Of a DNA stretch of 64,000 nucleotides, positions 23,678-31,204 are shown in pieces. The stretch's first letter is position 1; every line of letters begins with the position of its first letter. Source of the DNA: a virus; the IMG/VR virus record IMGVR_UViG_3300044833_000182, positions 32,109 to 96,108 of that record. One strand, given 5' to 3'. The translations under genes and the position numbers were made by a program. The notes under the pieces were generated by a model that saw only the letters and a list, made by a program, of their open reading frames with translations, was not told the origin of the DNA and made no database searches.

Positions 23678-23727
23678 CAAGTGTTGCAATCGTTTCAATC
23701 GTCCCGAAAACCCTCTAGGAGGATTCC

Positions 23728-24105
23728 ATGAAACAGATCATTTTGACCCTTCCCGAGAACGTCGAGCTTCTCCTGAACGAGGCCGCCACTCGTCACTTGA
23801 TGAGCCTGGAAGGCTACGCTTCCCACGTCCTGACCCGGGCGCTTCAGCGGGGCAGTCGCCATCAGGGACAGACCCCTTACCGCCGCAAGAACGCCGCCGC
23901 GTTTCTCCACAGACTCGCAGCCGAAAAGACCCTCTGGGTTGCCACGGACTTGTGGACTCGCGCCCGGGAAGACGGCGTCAGCCGACAGGCCATCTTCGAG
24001 GCGAAGGAGGATTCGCTGATCGAGATCCGACGCAGAAAGATGGAAGAGTCCGTCTGCTGGATCTGGGACCTGAGCCAGCTTGTCCAGAGCAACGATCACT
24101 CCTAA
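23728..24105 (+). CDS. RHH + winged-helix replication-associated regulator
   Basis: A 125-residue protein; AGGAGG precedes the ATG. Residues 1-40 (MKQIILTLPENVELLLNEAA) look like a ribbon-helix-helix strand and helices. Residues 62-118 repeat the winged helix of the primase-helicase: DLWTRAREDGVSRQAIFEAKE then VCWIWDL, against DLIEAGRQNGVSRNALFEAKD and CWVWWVP. Directly follows the iterons. Likely binds the same sites and controls initiation or expression. Confidence 0.65.
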   Translation: MKQIILTLPENVELLLNEAATRHLMSLEGYASHVLTRALQRGSRHQGQTPYRRKNAAAFLHRLAAEKTLWVATDLWTRAREDGVSRQAIFEAKEDSLIEIRRRKMEESVCWIWDLSQLVQSNDHS

Positions 24106-24132
24106 CCACCCAAACGCTTGAAGGGAGATTAC

Positions 24133-25293
24133 ATGGCCAGACTCGCTGATCTCATCTCGCAATGGAAATGGACGCCCCCTGTCACCTACTCCGGGGCGAC
24201 TGACGACGTGCTTGCGGAATGGAAAACCGCCGCCGATGATCTGCGCGACAAGATTGCCGCTTCGGTGATCATCTCTGCCGACAACGTTTGCGAGTACCTC
24301 TTCGCTGGAACGGACCAGGAAGAATGGGAATACATGAAGGATTTCCCCTGCTGCGCCCCGCCCTTCCCGTCCTTCTTTATCGAGATGGCTCGCCCCTCTC
24401 GCATCACTTCAGAGAAACCTCGTCCCGGGTCGTCCGCCTCCATGCTCCCCTTGCAATGGGGTTGGTATTTCGAGGCGATCGACCACGCCGAAATCATCGC
24501 CGGACAAACCGAGACGCCCGGGGAAGCCGTATCCCGCCTGGAGAAAATCGCTGCACAAGTTGAGCGGGTAATCGATGTTCGCCTTATCCAGGCTGCGGCA
24601 CAGTCAACAAACCACGGCGTTGACCCAGCAGCCGCGTTTGCCGGATTGCCTGATCGCGAGAAAGACTACGTCATGCTTCTTCGCACCATCGAAGCCGCAA
24701 AAGAAGGTAACGCCAACTTTGCCCAGGGCGTAGCCCAGGAGCTTGCGGCTACATCCTGGATTCTCAAAGCCGTTCTGGTTGCTTCGTCGCCTGGAAAAAT
24801 CGTTGGCCCGTCTCTCGCCCTGTCTTTCCAGATTGGCGAGGCCGGAAACATCCTCCACAAGCCGATGTTGCAGGTTTATGGAAACCACGCCTTTAACAAT
24901 CGATCTCTTGCCGAAGGGTTGAGTCAGACTTCCGGGCCGCTGATCTTCCCTGCTCTTCTCGCGCTCTCATTCGTCAATTGCAAGAACGTACAGGTCGTGA
25001 ATCACGAGCCGGCGCCGCCATCGTCCGGTACTCACCTGAAGCGCCCGCTTCTTCGTTACCACGTTCTCAACATCGAACCGATGAAGACGGTTCTTCGGCG
25101 TGATGGCGGCTCGGAGACTGCCGGTGTGAAACGCGCGCTTCACATCTGTAGGGGCCACTTCGCTAACTACACCGAGCGCGGCCTGTTCGGTAAGTATTTC
25201 GGCCGCTTCTGGGTTCCCTCCCACGTTCGCGGCAGCACATCTCAGGGATACATGGAAAAGGACTATGCGGTTCAACCCGGGAAGCATTCGTGA
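24133..25293 (+). CDS. Hypothetical protein with HICRGHF...LFGKY...VRG signature
   Basis: A 386-residue protein; ATG 24133 follows AGGGAG. The C-terminus (HICRGHFANYTERGLFGKY then PSHVRGS) is a conserved end seen in proteins of phages and plasmids with no assigned role. The rest is mixed alpha/beta with a hydrophobic middle (LIFPALLALSFVNCK). Codon choice looks less GC-rich than its neighbours. Confidence 0.55.
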   Translation: MARLADLISQWKWTPPVTYSGATDDVLAEWKTAADDLRDKIAASVIISADNVCEYLFAGTDQEEWEYMKDFPCCAPPFPSFFIEMARPSRITSEKPRPGSSASMLPLQWGWYFEAIDHAEIIAGQTETPGEAVSRLEKIAAQVERVIDVRLIQAAAQSTNHGVDPAAAFAGLPDREKDYVMLLRTIEAAKEGNANFAQGVAQELAATSWILKAVLVASSPGKIVGPSLALSFQIGEAGNILHKPMLQVYGNHAFNNRSLAEGLSQTSGPLIFPALLALSFVNCKNVQVVNHEPAPPSSGTHLKRPLLRYHVLNIEPMKTVLRRDGGSETAGVKRALHICRGHFANYTERGLFGKYFGRFWVPSHVRGSTSQGYMEKDYAVQPGKHS

Positions 25294-25345
25294 CCACCGA
25301 CGCCGTCTGTGAGACAAACAATCCCAACCCTTGAGGACCAGTGCC

Positions 25346-25828
25346 ATGCCGACCTACCGCACCGCCACAAAGGAAGTCACTTCGCTGATAAGCGAAGTGA
25401 TGAATCAGTACCACCCGGACCTGGAAAAGGCCGGAGTGACCGTGTCCGCTCTCTTCGCCGATGAACTTCGGCACCACGGATATTCCGCCCGGGCGACCAT
25501 CAAGATCAACAGCGTGAAGGACCGGATTGAGGGCAAGGCTGACTGCACCCTCACCATCTGCGAACCGGATTGGGAAGAGATGAGCGCAGAGGAACGGTCG
25601 GCTCTGATCGACCACGAGGAAACCCATCTCATCCTCGTGCGCGATGAAGACAAGCGGGTGAAGTACGATCAGGCCGAGCGGCCGAAACTGAAGATGCGCG
25701 AGCACGACTTCCAGGGCGGCTACTTCTTCGAGGTGGCTGAGCGGCACAAGGAATCCTCGCCGGAGGCCGTCAGTTACAAGCCCTTACAAGCCCGAATGCG
25801 ACAGCTTTTACTCTTCGAGGACTCCTGA
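25346..25828 (+). CDS. Putative phage metallopeptidase (PhageMetallopep)
   Basis: A 160-residue protein starting MPTYRTATKEV. The order YHPDLEKAGVTVSALFA, then LIDHEETHLIL, then RPKLKMREHDFQ..YFFEVAERH matches the putative phage metallopeptidase family; HEETH (about residues 95-99) is the zinc-binding HEXXH. The substrate is unknown. Confidence 0.75.
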   Translation: MPTYRTATKEVTSLISEVMNQYHPDLEKAGVTVSALFADELRHHGYSARATIKINSVKDRIEGKADCTLTICEPDWEEMSAEERSALIDHEETHLILVRDEDKRVKYDQAERPKLKMREHDFQGGYFFEVAERHKESSPEAVSYKPLQARMRQLLLFEDS

Positions 25829-25829
25829 C

Positions 25830-26042
25830 ATGCGTGTTCCCGTCGAGATCGAAGAAATAGAACTGGACGGCGATCACGCGCCCGTGCCCAGCATCCAGGC
25901 GACCTGCCAGCGGTGCGGACATGAAACGCAGTCGTTCGGCACATCGGAGAAATCCGTCAAGCGCTGCCTCGTCTTGCTCCGCAAGGAATGCAGGAACGAG
26001 GAGAGCAATTTCTATGTCGCCAGCGAGGAGGATGAATCGTGA
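25830..26042 (+). CDS. Small zinc-finger protein
   Basis: A 70-residue acidic protein with CQRCGHETQS and two later Cys. The stop overlaps the next GTG start. Unrecognised. Confidence 0.5.
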   Translation: MRVPVEIEEIELDGDHAPVPSIQATCQRCGHETQSFGTSEKSVKRCLVLLRKECRNEESNFYVASEEDES

Positions 26043-26671
26043 CCCCAGCCGTCTTCCTCGCCGACCTGCGCCGCGCCGGCTTTTCCCTCCGCTCCGAGGC
26101 CGGCAAGCTCCTCATCGCCCCGTCGAGCAAACTGACCCCCGCGCAGGTTGCCCTGATCAAGCAGCACCGGGACGCCCTCCTCCTCCTCCTTGCCGACGAG
26201 GAGGCGGCCCTGTCGGCGCTGGCCGACCGCGCCTTTCTGGGACAACCCGTTCGCGGACCCACCGAGCAAGACCGCGCACGAGCCGACCGTGCTGCTGAGG
26301 TGGGAGAGCGGCGAGGTAATGGCGTTCAGTCGTCGCTTCGTCTTGTGGTGGGAGGCGCGAGCGGCAGAGGGCAGGGCGACCGCGGAGAAACTCGCCCGGC
26401 GAGACCGGGAAAAGGCGAAGAAACGGGCGAAGGCGCGGAAGCAGAAGCAGGCCCGGCTGTTCGACCCGGAACAGCGCCCGGAGGCGATGTAGGCGTGTGG
26501 ACCGGATGGATCAAGATGCTGGGCGAGCCGTGGCGGCGGCTCGTTGCCCACGAGGACCGCTGGGAGTGCTGGCGCCGCTTGCTCGACCTGCGGCCGGGCG
26601 TGGACGAAGCAAGTTTTGAGCTTCTCGTGAACGAAGGGCAGACGCCAGACCATCGAAGGAAACCCAGATGA
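26039..26671 (+). CDS. TubC-docking-like N-terminus; frame likely shifts near 26230
   Basis: Residues 1-60 (FLADLRRAGFSLRSEAGKLL, LTPAQVALIKQHRDALLLLL) resemble the TubC N-terminal docking domain. After about 26230 this frame turns to low-complexity Gly/Arg, while the +1 frame (PFWDNPFADPP ... VLLRWESGEVMAFSRRFVLWW, to a stop at 26492) looks coding. From 26495 this frame looks coding again. I read it as: N-terminal gene 26039 continuing in the +1 frame to 26492, then a separate small gene. Confidence 0.4.
   Translation: MTPAVFLADLRRAGFSLRSEAGKLLIAPSSKLTPAQVALIKQHRDALLLLLADEEAALSALADRAFLGQPVRGPTEQDRARADRAAEVGERRGNGVQSSLRLVVGGASGRGQGDRGETRPARPGKGEETGEGAEAEAGPAVRPGTAPGGDVGVWTGWIKMLGEPWRRLVAHEDRWECWRRLLDLRPGVDEASFELLVNEGQTPDHRRKPR
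26190..26492 (+). CDS. Probable continuation in +1 frame (26039 gene)
   Basis: The segment from about 26235 encodes APFWDNPFADPPSKTAHEP and then an Arg/Lys/Ala-rich helix ending QARLFDPEQRPEAM. It has no good start of its own. Best explained as the C-terminal part of the 26039 gene after a sequence or translational frameshift. Confidence 0.4.
   Translation: MPTRRRPCRRWPTAPFWDNPFADPPSKTAHEPTVLLRWESGEVMAFSRRFVLWWEARAAEGRATAEKLARRDREKAKKRAKARKQKQARLFDPEQRPEAM
26495..26671 (+). CDS. Small Trp-rich protein
   Basis: A 58-residue protein from GTG 26495 (VWTGWIKMLGEPWRRLV), rich in Trp and Arg. It shares the frame of the 26039 ORF but probably is a separate gene. Stop overlaps the next ATG (ATGA). 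Confidence 0.4.
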   Translation: MWTGWIKMLGEPWRRLVAHEDRWECWRRLLDLRPGVDEASFELLVNEGQTPDHRRKPR

Positions 26672-26985
26672 CCGACCGCGACGCGCTCAACAACGACCTG
26701 GAAGCCGGCCCCGCCCTCACCCTCGCCGCCGGCTTGTTCGTCATCGGCGGCGGCCGTCCGGCGGCGCGGCAGACACAGGAGGGACGCAACATGGCTACCG
26801 CCGCCGAATGGACGGTGCTGGACAACCTCGAACACCACTGGCCCGTGCGAACGAACCTGCCGCTGGATGTGGCCGAGGCCGCTTACGAAGCGTGCGAGGC
26901 CCGGGGGTGGGTGAGCGACGGGGCGGTTACGCCAGCTGGGAAGGTGGAGTTGCTCAAGCCGCTGACGATGGAGAGCGAACCATGA
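26668..26985 (+). CDS. Hypothetical protein, possible wHTH
   Basis: A 105-residue protein; ATG 26668 overlaps the previous stop. The second half (WTVLDNLEHHWPVRTNLP ... ACEARGWVSDGAVTPAG) has winged-helix-like spacing; an internal ATG 26791 preceded by GGAGG may be the true start of that part. Stop overlaps the next gene. Confidence 0.5.
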   Translation: MTDRDALNNDLEAGPALTLAAGLFVIGGGRPAARQTQEGRNMATAAEWTVLDNLEHHWPVRTNLPLDVAEAAYEACEARGWVSDGAVTPAGKVELLKPLTMESEP

Positions 26986-27269
26986 CCGATTATGAAGCAC
27001 TCAAGATGGAACTGGAAGGCGTCAAAAAGGCGTTCGCCATCATGGAAAAGGGCCTGGAATCGGCGTGCGAGCTGATGGACGATCTGAAGCAGCAGACGCG
27101 AGCGCAGGCCGCCGAGATCAACCGTCTTGCAGACGAGGCGGCGCGGCTGCGGAGGCTGTGTATTGCGCACCACGTTGATCCCGACCGGTGCGGCGAGTTT
27201 CCCGGTGGGGAGCAGTGCGGCCGAAGGCATGGGCATGAAGGGAAGTGCTGCTGGCTGAATGGAGACTGA
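26982..27269 (+). CDS. Coiled-coil protein with Cys-rich end
   Basis: A 95-residue protein: residues 1-60 form a coiled coil (EGVKKAFAIMEKGLES), then CGEFPGGEQCGRRHGHEGKCC, a likely metal-binding end. ATG 26982 overlaps the previous stop. Confidence 0.55.
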   Translation: MTDYEALKMELEGVKKAFAIMEKGLESACELMDDLKQQTRAQAAEINRLADEAARLRRLCIAHHVDPDRCGEFPGGEQCGRRHGHEGKCCWLNGD

Positions 27270-27283
27270 AGGAGGATTGAAGG

Positions 27284-27520
27284 ATGACCAGACGCAACAT
27301 TCAGAACGCCCTCGCCCGCGCCTTCAATGAAGGTTCGGACTCGTGTCTCGCCGGTCTCAAGCCGTGCGACAACCCGTACAAGGACGGTGGCTTGCCTGCC
27401 CTCTACGAGAAATGGCGACAAGGCTGGTGGCATATTCAACTAAATTGGTGTGCCAGCGTCAACGGCCGCTGGCCGGCTGGCGCGCCGCGGCCGTGTGCAG
27501 CGGGAAGGAGGGCGAAGTGA
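27284..27520 (+). CDS. RMF/CrpP-like small protein
   Basis: A 78-residue protein. ALARAFNEGSDSCLAGLKPCDNPY ... LPALYEKWRQGWW (in parts) has the pattern of ribosome modulation factor-like proteins: aromatic-Gly helix, CPY-like turn, second helix with a terminal WxxGW. RMF dimerises ribosomes; phage relatives have no proven function. The C-terminal 25 residues are low complexity. Confidence 0.5.
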   Translation: MTRRNIQNALARAFNEGSDSCLAGLKPCDNPYKDGGLPALYEKWRQGWWHIQLNWCASVNGRWPAGAPRPCAAGRRAK

Positions 27521-28068
27521 GCGCAAACGTCAACAACCCGACTCATCGAAAGAGCAAACAGCGCCTTGCCGTGGAAGCAGCAATCCGCACCAATCGCAGC
27601 TTGACACACAAGGCTCTGGCGAAACGGTTCGGCGTCTCCCCGCAGAGGATATCCCAGATCAACCTGGCGATGCCTCCCGCTGAACGCTTGTTCGGAAAGA
27701 GATGGGAGCCGACAGAGGCGCAGCGTAACCGAGCCGACGCTATCGCCGCTGCTCTGCGAGAACGCTGTGACCGTTCCGATACGGAGATAGCCAGGCTGGC
27801 TGGTTGCGCCTGCTCCACTGCGGGAAGGCACAGGAAGCGTCTTGGGTATCCCCGGTACTTCGCCCCAAACAGGAACCGAGGAGTCAAGGGTCAGCGCCGC
27901 CTTGCTATCGAAGCAGCGCTTCTCGAAAAGCCGATGAGTTACGGCCGTATCAGGGAGATCGCTGAGGATTTGGGCGCGTCGTACGAGTACGTTTCTTGGT
28001 TGTGGTTCCATCTGAAGCCGGCCGATGCGCCCGATCTGCGCAAGGTGAAAAGGAGGGGGACGTCATGA
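27517..28068 (+). CDS. HTH protein, first of a split pair
   Basis: A 183-residue protein from GTG 27517 with several HTH units (LTHKALAKRFGVSPQRISQI, DTEIARLAGCACSTAGRH, YGRIREIAEDLGASYEYVSW). Its C-terminal HTH and LKPADAPDLRK end match the protein at 29308 (IKPAGAVDLRR). The TnpB element has been inserted between these two genes, altering the last codons here (RRGTS instead of a stop after RRGT). Confidence 0.6.
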   Translation: MSANVNNPTHRKSKQRLAVEAAIRTNRSLTHKALAKRFGVSPQRISQINLAMPPAERLFGKRWEPTEAQRNRADAIAAALRERCDRSDTEIARLAGCACSTAGRHRKRLGYPRYFAPNRNRGVKGQRRLAIEAALLEKPMSYGRIREIAEDLGASYEYVSWLWFHLKPADAPDLRKVKRRGTS

Positions 28069-29214
28069 CCTCACGGCTTGCACCGGAGGCTTGCAGGCAG
28101 TCTTGGCCGGATACATCGGCGGCAACGGCGACCCCTGCAATAGGGCGCATGACGACGCCCCTTTATCTCTAATGTTTCGAGCAGCGTTTTCGTCCGCAGG
28201 CGATTCATGACCACACGCACGGCACACAAACTGATCCCGACTTCTCCGGTTGGCCTTCTCACAGTGGCCGCATTGGGAGCAAGTTCGCGACGTGTTCCGT
28301 GGATCGATGAAGACCACGGGAACGCCAGCGCGAGCCGCTTTGTATGTCAGGAATCCCCGAAGCTGATGAAACGCCCACCCCTTGAGACGGTTGAGTTGAT
28401 CAGGCCCGCGAGCGGTTGTCCGGCTGCCGATTCCCTGGAGATCCTCCAGAGCGATCACGCTGCCGGTGTCTTTGGCCTTCTCGACGATGCACTTAGTGAT
28501 TCGATGGTTCTCGTTTGCCCTGAAGCGAGCCTCCTTCTTGCGGATCTTTCTGAGATGACGCCGGGCGCTCTTGCTACCGCACCTGTTCAGGTTGCGCCGA
28601 TGCTTCCCGTAGCGCTTACGGACTTCTTCCACCTTCGCCCCGGAGAAGACTTCTCCATCGCTGTCCACGGCAAGGTTTACCACGCCAAGGTCAACGCCGA
28701 TTACATCGGAAACGGTGATGGACTCGGGCGCTTCGTCCTTGATCTGGACGTGAAGGAAGTATCCGCCGTCTGGGCGCTTGACGAGCGTGGCGCTGGTGGG
28801 GTATTGGTCGCGAAGAGCGTCCCGCTGGAAGTCGCCGACCGAGGTAGCAAATCTTTCGCGGCCTTGCAGGAGTGTCAGGCCGAAAGTCCAATCATTTTCA
28901 TGGAAGCGAAAGATGCGAACGTCATAGTCGATGCTGGTCGGATTAAACATCGAGTCGCACCTATTAGGAACCTTGAGCGCCGTACAGGCGCGGGCGATGG
29001 CGCGAATGGTCAGGTTGGCGGACAGGCCGAATTCGGCCCGCACAGTGTGGTAACAGGCTTCCTGAACCTCGATCTTGTTTGTGCTACCGATGGCGCGGCA
29101 AACGTTCGCGATACGGTTGCAAGCAGCGGCGAACGCTTTGAGTGTGGCGTCAATCTCCAACGCCTGTTCGGCTGTGGGATCAAGCTTACAGCAGATGGTA
29201 CGCACAAGTTCCAT
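28063..29214 (-). CDS. tnpB: TnpB, RNA-guided nuclease of IS200/IS605 type
   Basis: A 383-residue protein. The RuvC residues are all present: D175 in GVDLG, E257 in ALEDLQG and D341 in ADENAARNI; the zinc finger has C312, C315, C331 and C334. Full length for the family, no internal stop, so a catalytically intact omega-RNA-guided nuclease is predicted. The guide RNA is expected to overlap the 3' end of the gene near 28063-28200. It can be mobilised only by a TnpA from elsewhere. Confidence 0.85.
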   Translation of the reverse strand: MELVRTICCKLDPTAEQALEIDATLKAFAAACNRIANVCRAIGSTNKIEVQEACYHTVRAEFGLSANLTIRAIARACTALKVPNRCDSMFNPTSIDYDVRIFRFHENDWTFGLTLLQGRERFATSVGDFQRDALRDQYPTSATLVKRPDGGYFLHVQIKDEAPESITVSDVIGVDLGVVNLAVDSDGEVFSGAKVEEVRKRYGKHRRNLNRCGSKSARRHLRKIRKKEARFRANENHRITKCIVEKAKDTGSVIALEDLQGIGSRTTARGPDQLNRLKGWAFHQLRGFLTYKAARAGVPVVFIDPRNTSRTCSQCGHCEKANRRSRDQFVCRACGHESPADENAARNIRDKGASSCALLQGSPLPPMYPAKTACKPPVQAVRS

Positions 29215-29272
29215 GCGACTATTTTACCACGAAAGATGTCGCTTTACCATGTCGGTAGGCGACGGTTTTACC

Positions 29273-29290
29273 TACTGCCTAAAGGCAGTG
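29273..29290. repeat. Terminal hairpin of the TnpB element
   Basis: ACTGCCT and AGGCAGT form a 7-bp stem with a 2-base loop (29274-29289), 17 bases inside the inferred element edge, as expected for the left-end hairpin recognised by a TnpA-type transposase. Confidence 0.5.
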
Positions 29291-29307
29291 ATTCCCGGGA
29301 GTGGGAC

Positions 29308-29775
29308 GTGAGCGCACCAGGTCAGAGATTCCCCCGCCGCCTTGCCATTGAGGCGGCAATTCGAGCCGATCCCTCCGCTCCGTTTCCCGTGATCATCGCG
29401 GAGGTAGAGAGGCAGATGCCCGCAGCGGAGCGGATTCCGAGGAAGATGGGGCCGCCGTCGAGTAAAGCTCCCGCCATCCGGGCGGCGCTGCTGGACAACC
29501 CCCGGCAGACAAACGACGAGGTTGCCCGGAAGGTGGGATGTCACCCGAGTTACGTCAGCGATATTCGTTCCCGCTTCGGGTTCCCGACCGTCCGTAAGCC
29601 GAAGCCCATCGGCAAGGTTCGTCGGCTTGCGGCGCAGATGCTCCTCGCGGAACCCATGCGCCGCGGCCGGGTGCAGGAGGTTGCGGACGCTCTTGGCGTC
29701 TCGCGGGGGTGCATCTACGCCATCTGGTTCAGGATCAAGCCGGCCGGCGCGGTTGACTTGCGGAGGGCGAAGTGA
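29308..29775 (+). CDS. HTH protein, second of a split pair
   Basis: A 155-residue protein from GTG 29308 (VSAPGQRFPRRLAIEAAIR). HTH units: TNDEVARKVGCHPSYVSDI and RVQEVADALGVSRGCIYAIW. Its start (VSA) and end (DLRRAK) parallel the gene at 27517: a tandem duplication. The stop overlaps the VRR-NUC start. Confidence 0.6.
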   Translation: MSAPGQRFPRRLAIEAAIRADPSAPFPVIIAEVERQMPAAERIPRKMGPPSSKAPAIRAALLDNPRQTNDEVARKVGCHPSYVSDIRSRFGFPTVRKPKPIGKVRRLAAQMLLAEPMRRGRVQEVADALGVSRGCIYAIWFRIKPAGAVDLRRAK

Positions 29776-30122
29776 GTATCCGCAAACCGCGAGAGACTGA
29801 TTTGATCCGCCCCGCCCTGCAACTGCTGGCGATGCGTGGCTGCTTCGCGTGGCGGTCAAACTCGGGTGCGGCTCGCTTGCCTGGCCGCGGCGGCAAGCTG
29901 CAACTGGTGCGGTTCGGCACGCCCGGGGTGTCAGACCTCCTTGCAGTAGCGCCGGGCGGTAAACTGATCGCTGTCGAACTGAAGGCCGGGAAGAACCCGC
30001 AGACGAAGGCGCAGGCCGCGTTCGCGGAGCAGGTTGTGGCGCGCGGCGGGATCTACCTGCTTGTCCGTGACCTGGCGCAACTCAACGAGGAACTCGACCG
30101 CTTGCTCAAGGAGGCACGATGA
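29772..30122 (+). CDS. VRR-NUC nuclease
   Basis: A 116-residue stand-alone VRR-NUC domain. GTPGVSDLLAVAPGGKLIAVELKAG (in parts) holds the PD-(D/E)xK core (Asp, then ExK), with QxxxAFAEQVVARGG following. Phage versions cut branched or structured DNA. GTG start overlaps the preceding stop; the stop overlaps the next ATG. Confidence 0.8.
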   Translation: MSIRKPRETDLIRPALQLLAMRGCFAWRSNSGAARLPGRGGKLQLVRFGTPGVSDLLAVAPGGKLIAVELKAGKNPQTKAQAAFAEQVVARGGIYLLVRDLAQLNEELDRLLKEAR

Positions 30123-30448
30123 GCGTTTACGTTGACCGACTCCGGGATTGGGGCTGGCGGCTCGGTCCCTCATCGCACCTTATCACCGACGAGGGGAACG
30201 AAGTTCTTCACGCCTTCGCGGCTAGCATCGGCTTACGAAAAGCCTGGTTCCAACCGTCGCCGTCCGGCGTTCACTACGATCTGTGCGCATCCAAGCGACG
30301 TACAGCGGTTGCTCTGGGTGCAATCGAGCTGGACGACGCGTCCTTCCACGCGATCCTCAAGGCGTGGCGCGGCAGGGCGGTTGCCGCCGTCAACGCCGCC
30401 GTTACGGAAGAAGAAAAGGCCGCTGTCCGGATGCACCTCTTTCGCTGA
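30119..30448 (+). CDS. DUF4031 protein
   Basis: A 109-residue protein: MSVYVDRLRDWG, then SHLITDEGNEVLHAFAASIGL, WFQPS and HYDLCASKR match DUF4031, a small phage/actinobacterial family of unknown activity. ATG overlaps the VRR-NUC stop. Confidence 0.7.
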   Translation: MSVYVDRLRDWGWRLGPSSHLITDEGNEVLHAFAASIGLRKAWFQPSPSGVHYDLCASKRRTAVALGAIELDDASFHAILKAWRGRAVAAVNAAVTEEEKAAVRMHLFR

Positions 30449-30460
30449 GGAGAACCATTC

Positions 30461-31204
30461 ATGACCACCACGACCACCGCATCTCGCCCCCTCCCCTGGC
30501 TCTCCGCCCTGTGCGACGAGGAGCGCTCCGGATCACTGTACCGCGAGCCGCACCGCCTGCCCGACGGCTCGCTCGTCGCCACGGACGGCCGCGTGTTGTT
30601 CCGCGTGACCGGACTGGCCGCCGACTACCCGCCGTCGGAGGGAGACCGGCTGGCCTCTGTGCAGGCCATCCTCGCCGCGCCGGCCTCGCCGCTGGGCGTG
30701 ATCGACGGCGCGGTGTTCCGGGAGTTTGTCGATCCCGCGTGCAGCGCGTGCAACGACATGGGCGTTACGGAGTGCAAGGAGTGCGACGGAAACGGCGTGA
30801 TTGAATGCGAGACGTGCGGCCACGAGGCCGACTGCATCGAGTGTCACGGCGATGGTCCCCGCGACGGCTGCTCCGTCTGCGGGGCCAAGCCGCCGCCGTA
30901 CGAACAGCGGCATCACCAGTGCGAGGCGGGCGGGCGGTTCTTCGATCGGCTGCTGCTGGCCAAGCTGCCCCGGGAATGTACGGGCGTCTTCCGCGTGGGC
31001 GAGGCGGCGCTGCCGGGCGGGGAGAAGTGGGTTCTCCGGCTGGCGGGCGAGAGCGTCATCGAGGGCGCGGCGTGCGCGTGGTCGATGATCGTGGTGGCGA
31101 TGGACCGGAAGGCGGATGGAGAGGTTCCGGCGCTGCCGATGCAGGGCGGCGAACCCCCGCCGTCCGGCGAGGCGGCGGGTGAGGGAGAGGAGGCGACGAC
31201 GTGA
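30461..31204 (+). CDS. Protein with DnaJ-type zinc-finger insert
   Basis: A 247-residue protein. Residues 91-145 (CSACNDMG, CKECDGNG, CETCGHEA, CIECHGDG) are four CxxCxGxG-like repeats, a DnaJ-type zinc centre. It is flanked by beta-rich segments (DGSLVATDGRVLFRV and GEKWVLRLAGES) reminiscent of sliding-clamp-like phage proteins, but that is tentative. Stop overlaps the methyltransferase GTG. Confidence 0.6.
   Translation: MTTTTTASRPLPWLSALCDEERSGSLYREPHRLPDGSLVATDGRVLFRVTGLAADYPPSEGDRLASVQAILAAPASPLGVIDGAVFREFVDPACSACNDMGVTECKECDGNGVIECETCGHEADCIECHGDGPRDGCSVCGAKPPPYEQRHHQCEAGGRFFDRLLLAKLPRECTGVFRVGEAALPGGEKWVLRLAGESVIEGAACAWSMIVVAMDRKADGEVPALPMQGGEPPPSGEAAGEGEEATT

Larger units (their letters stand above)
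23438..23706. repeat. Iteron-like region, probable replication origin
   Basis: Repeats of CAAGTGT, (C)GGGAC and GATTG(C/A)AACAC recur in both orientations: 23438, 23469-23498, 23564-23580, 23581-23595, 23604-23624, 23637-23654 and 23678-23706. Located between the primase-helicase and the RHH+wHTH gene. This fits an origin or copy-control region; no protein-coding capacity. Confidence 0.65.
28062..29307 (-). mobile_element. IS200/IS605-type TnpB-only element
   Basis: The 1246-base segment carries tnpB on the minus strand and no TnpA. Removing it joins ...GGGGGACG to TGAGCGCACC, restoring a GTGA stop/start overlap between the flanking HTH genes with AAGGAGG correctly placed. GGGACGT is present at both edges, so the exact cut is uncertain by up to 7 bases. 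A hairpin (29273-29290) lies at the 5' (left) end of the element as in this IS class. Confidence 0.7.

Noticed and set aside
23438-23706. CRISPR array
   Set aside because: Repeats are in both orientations, vary in length and have no regular spacers; no cas genes in the window.
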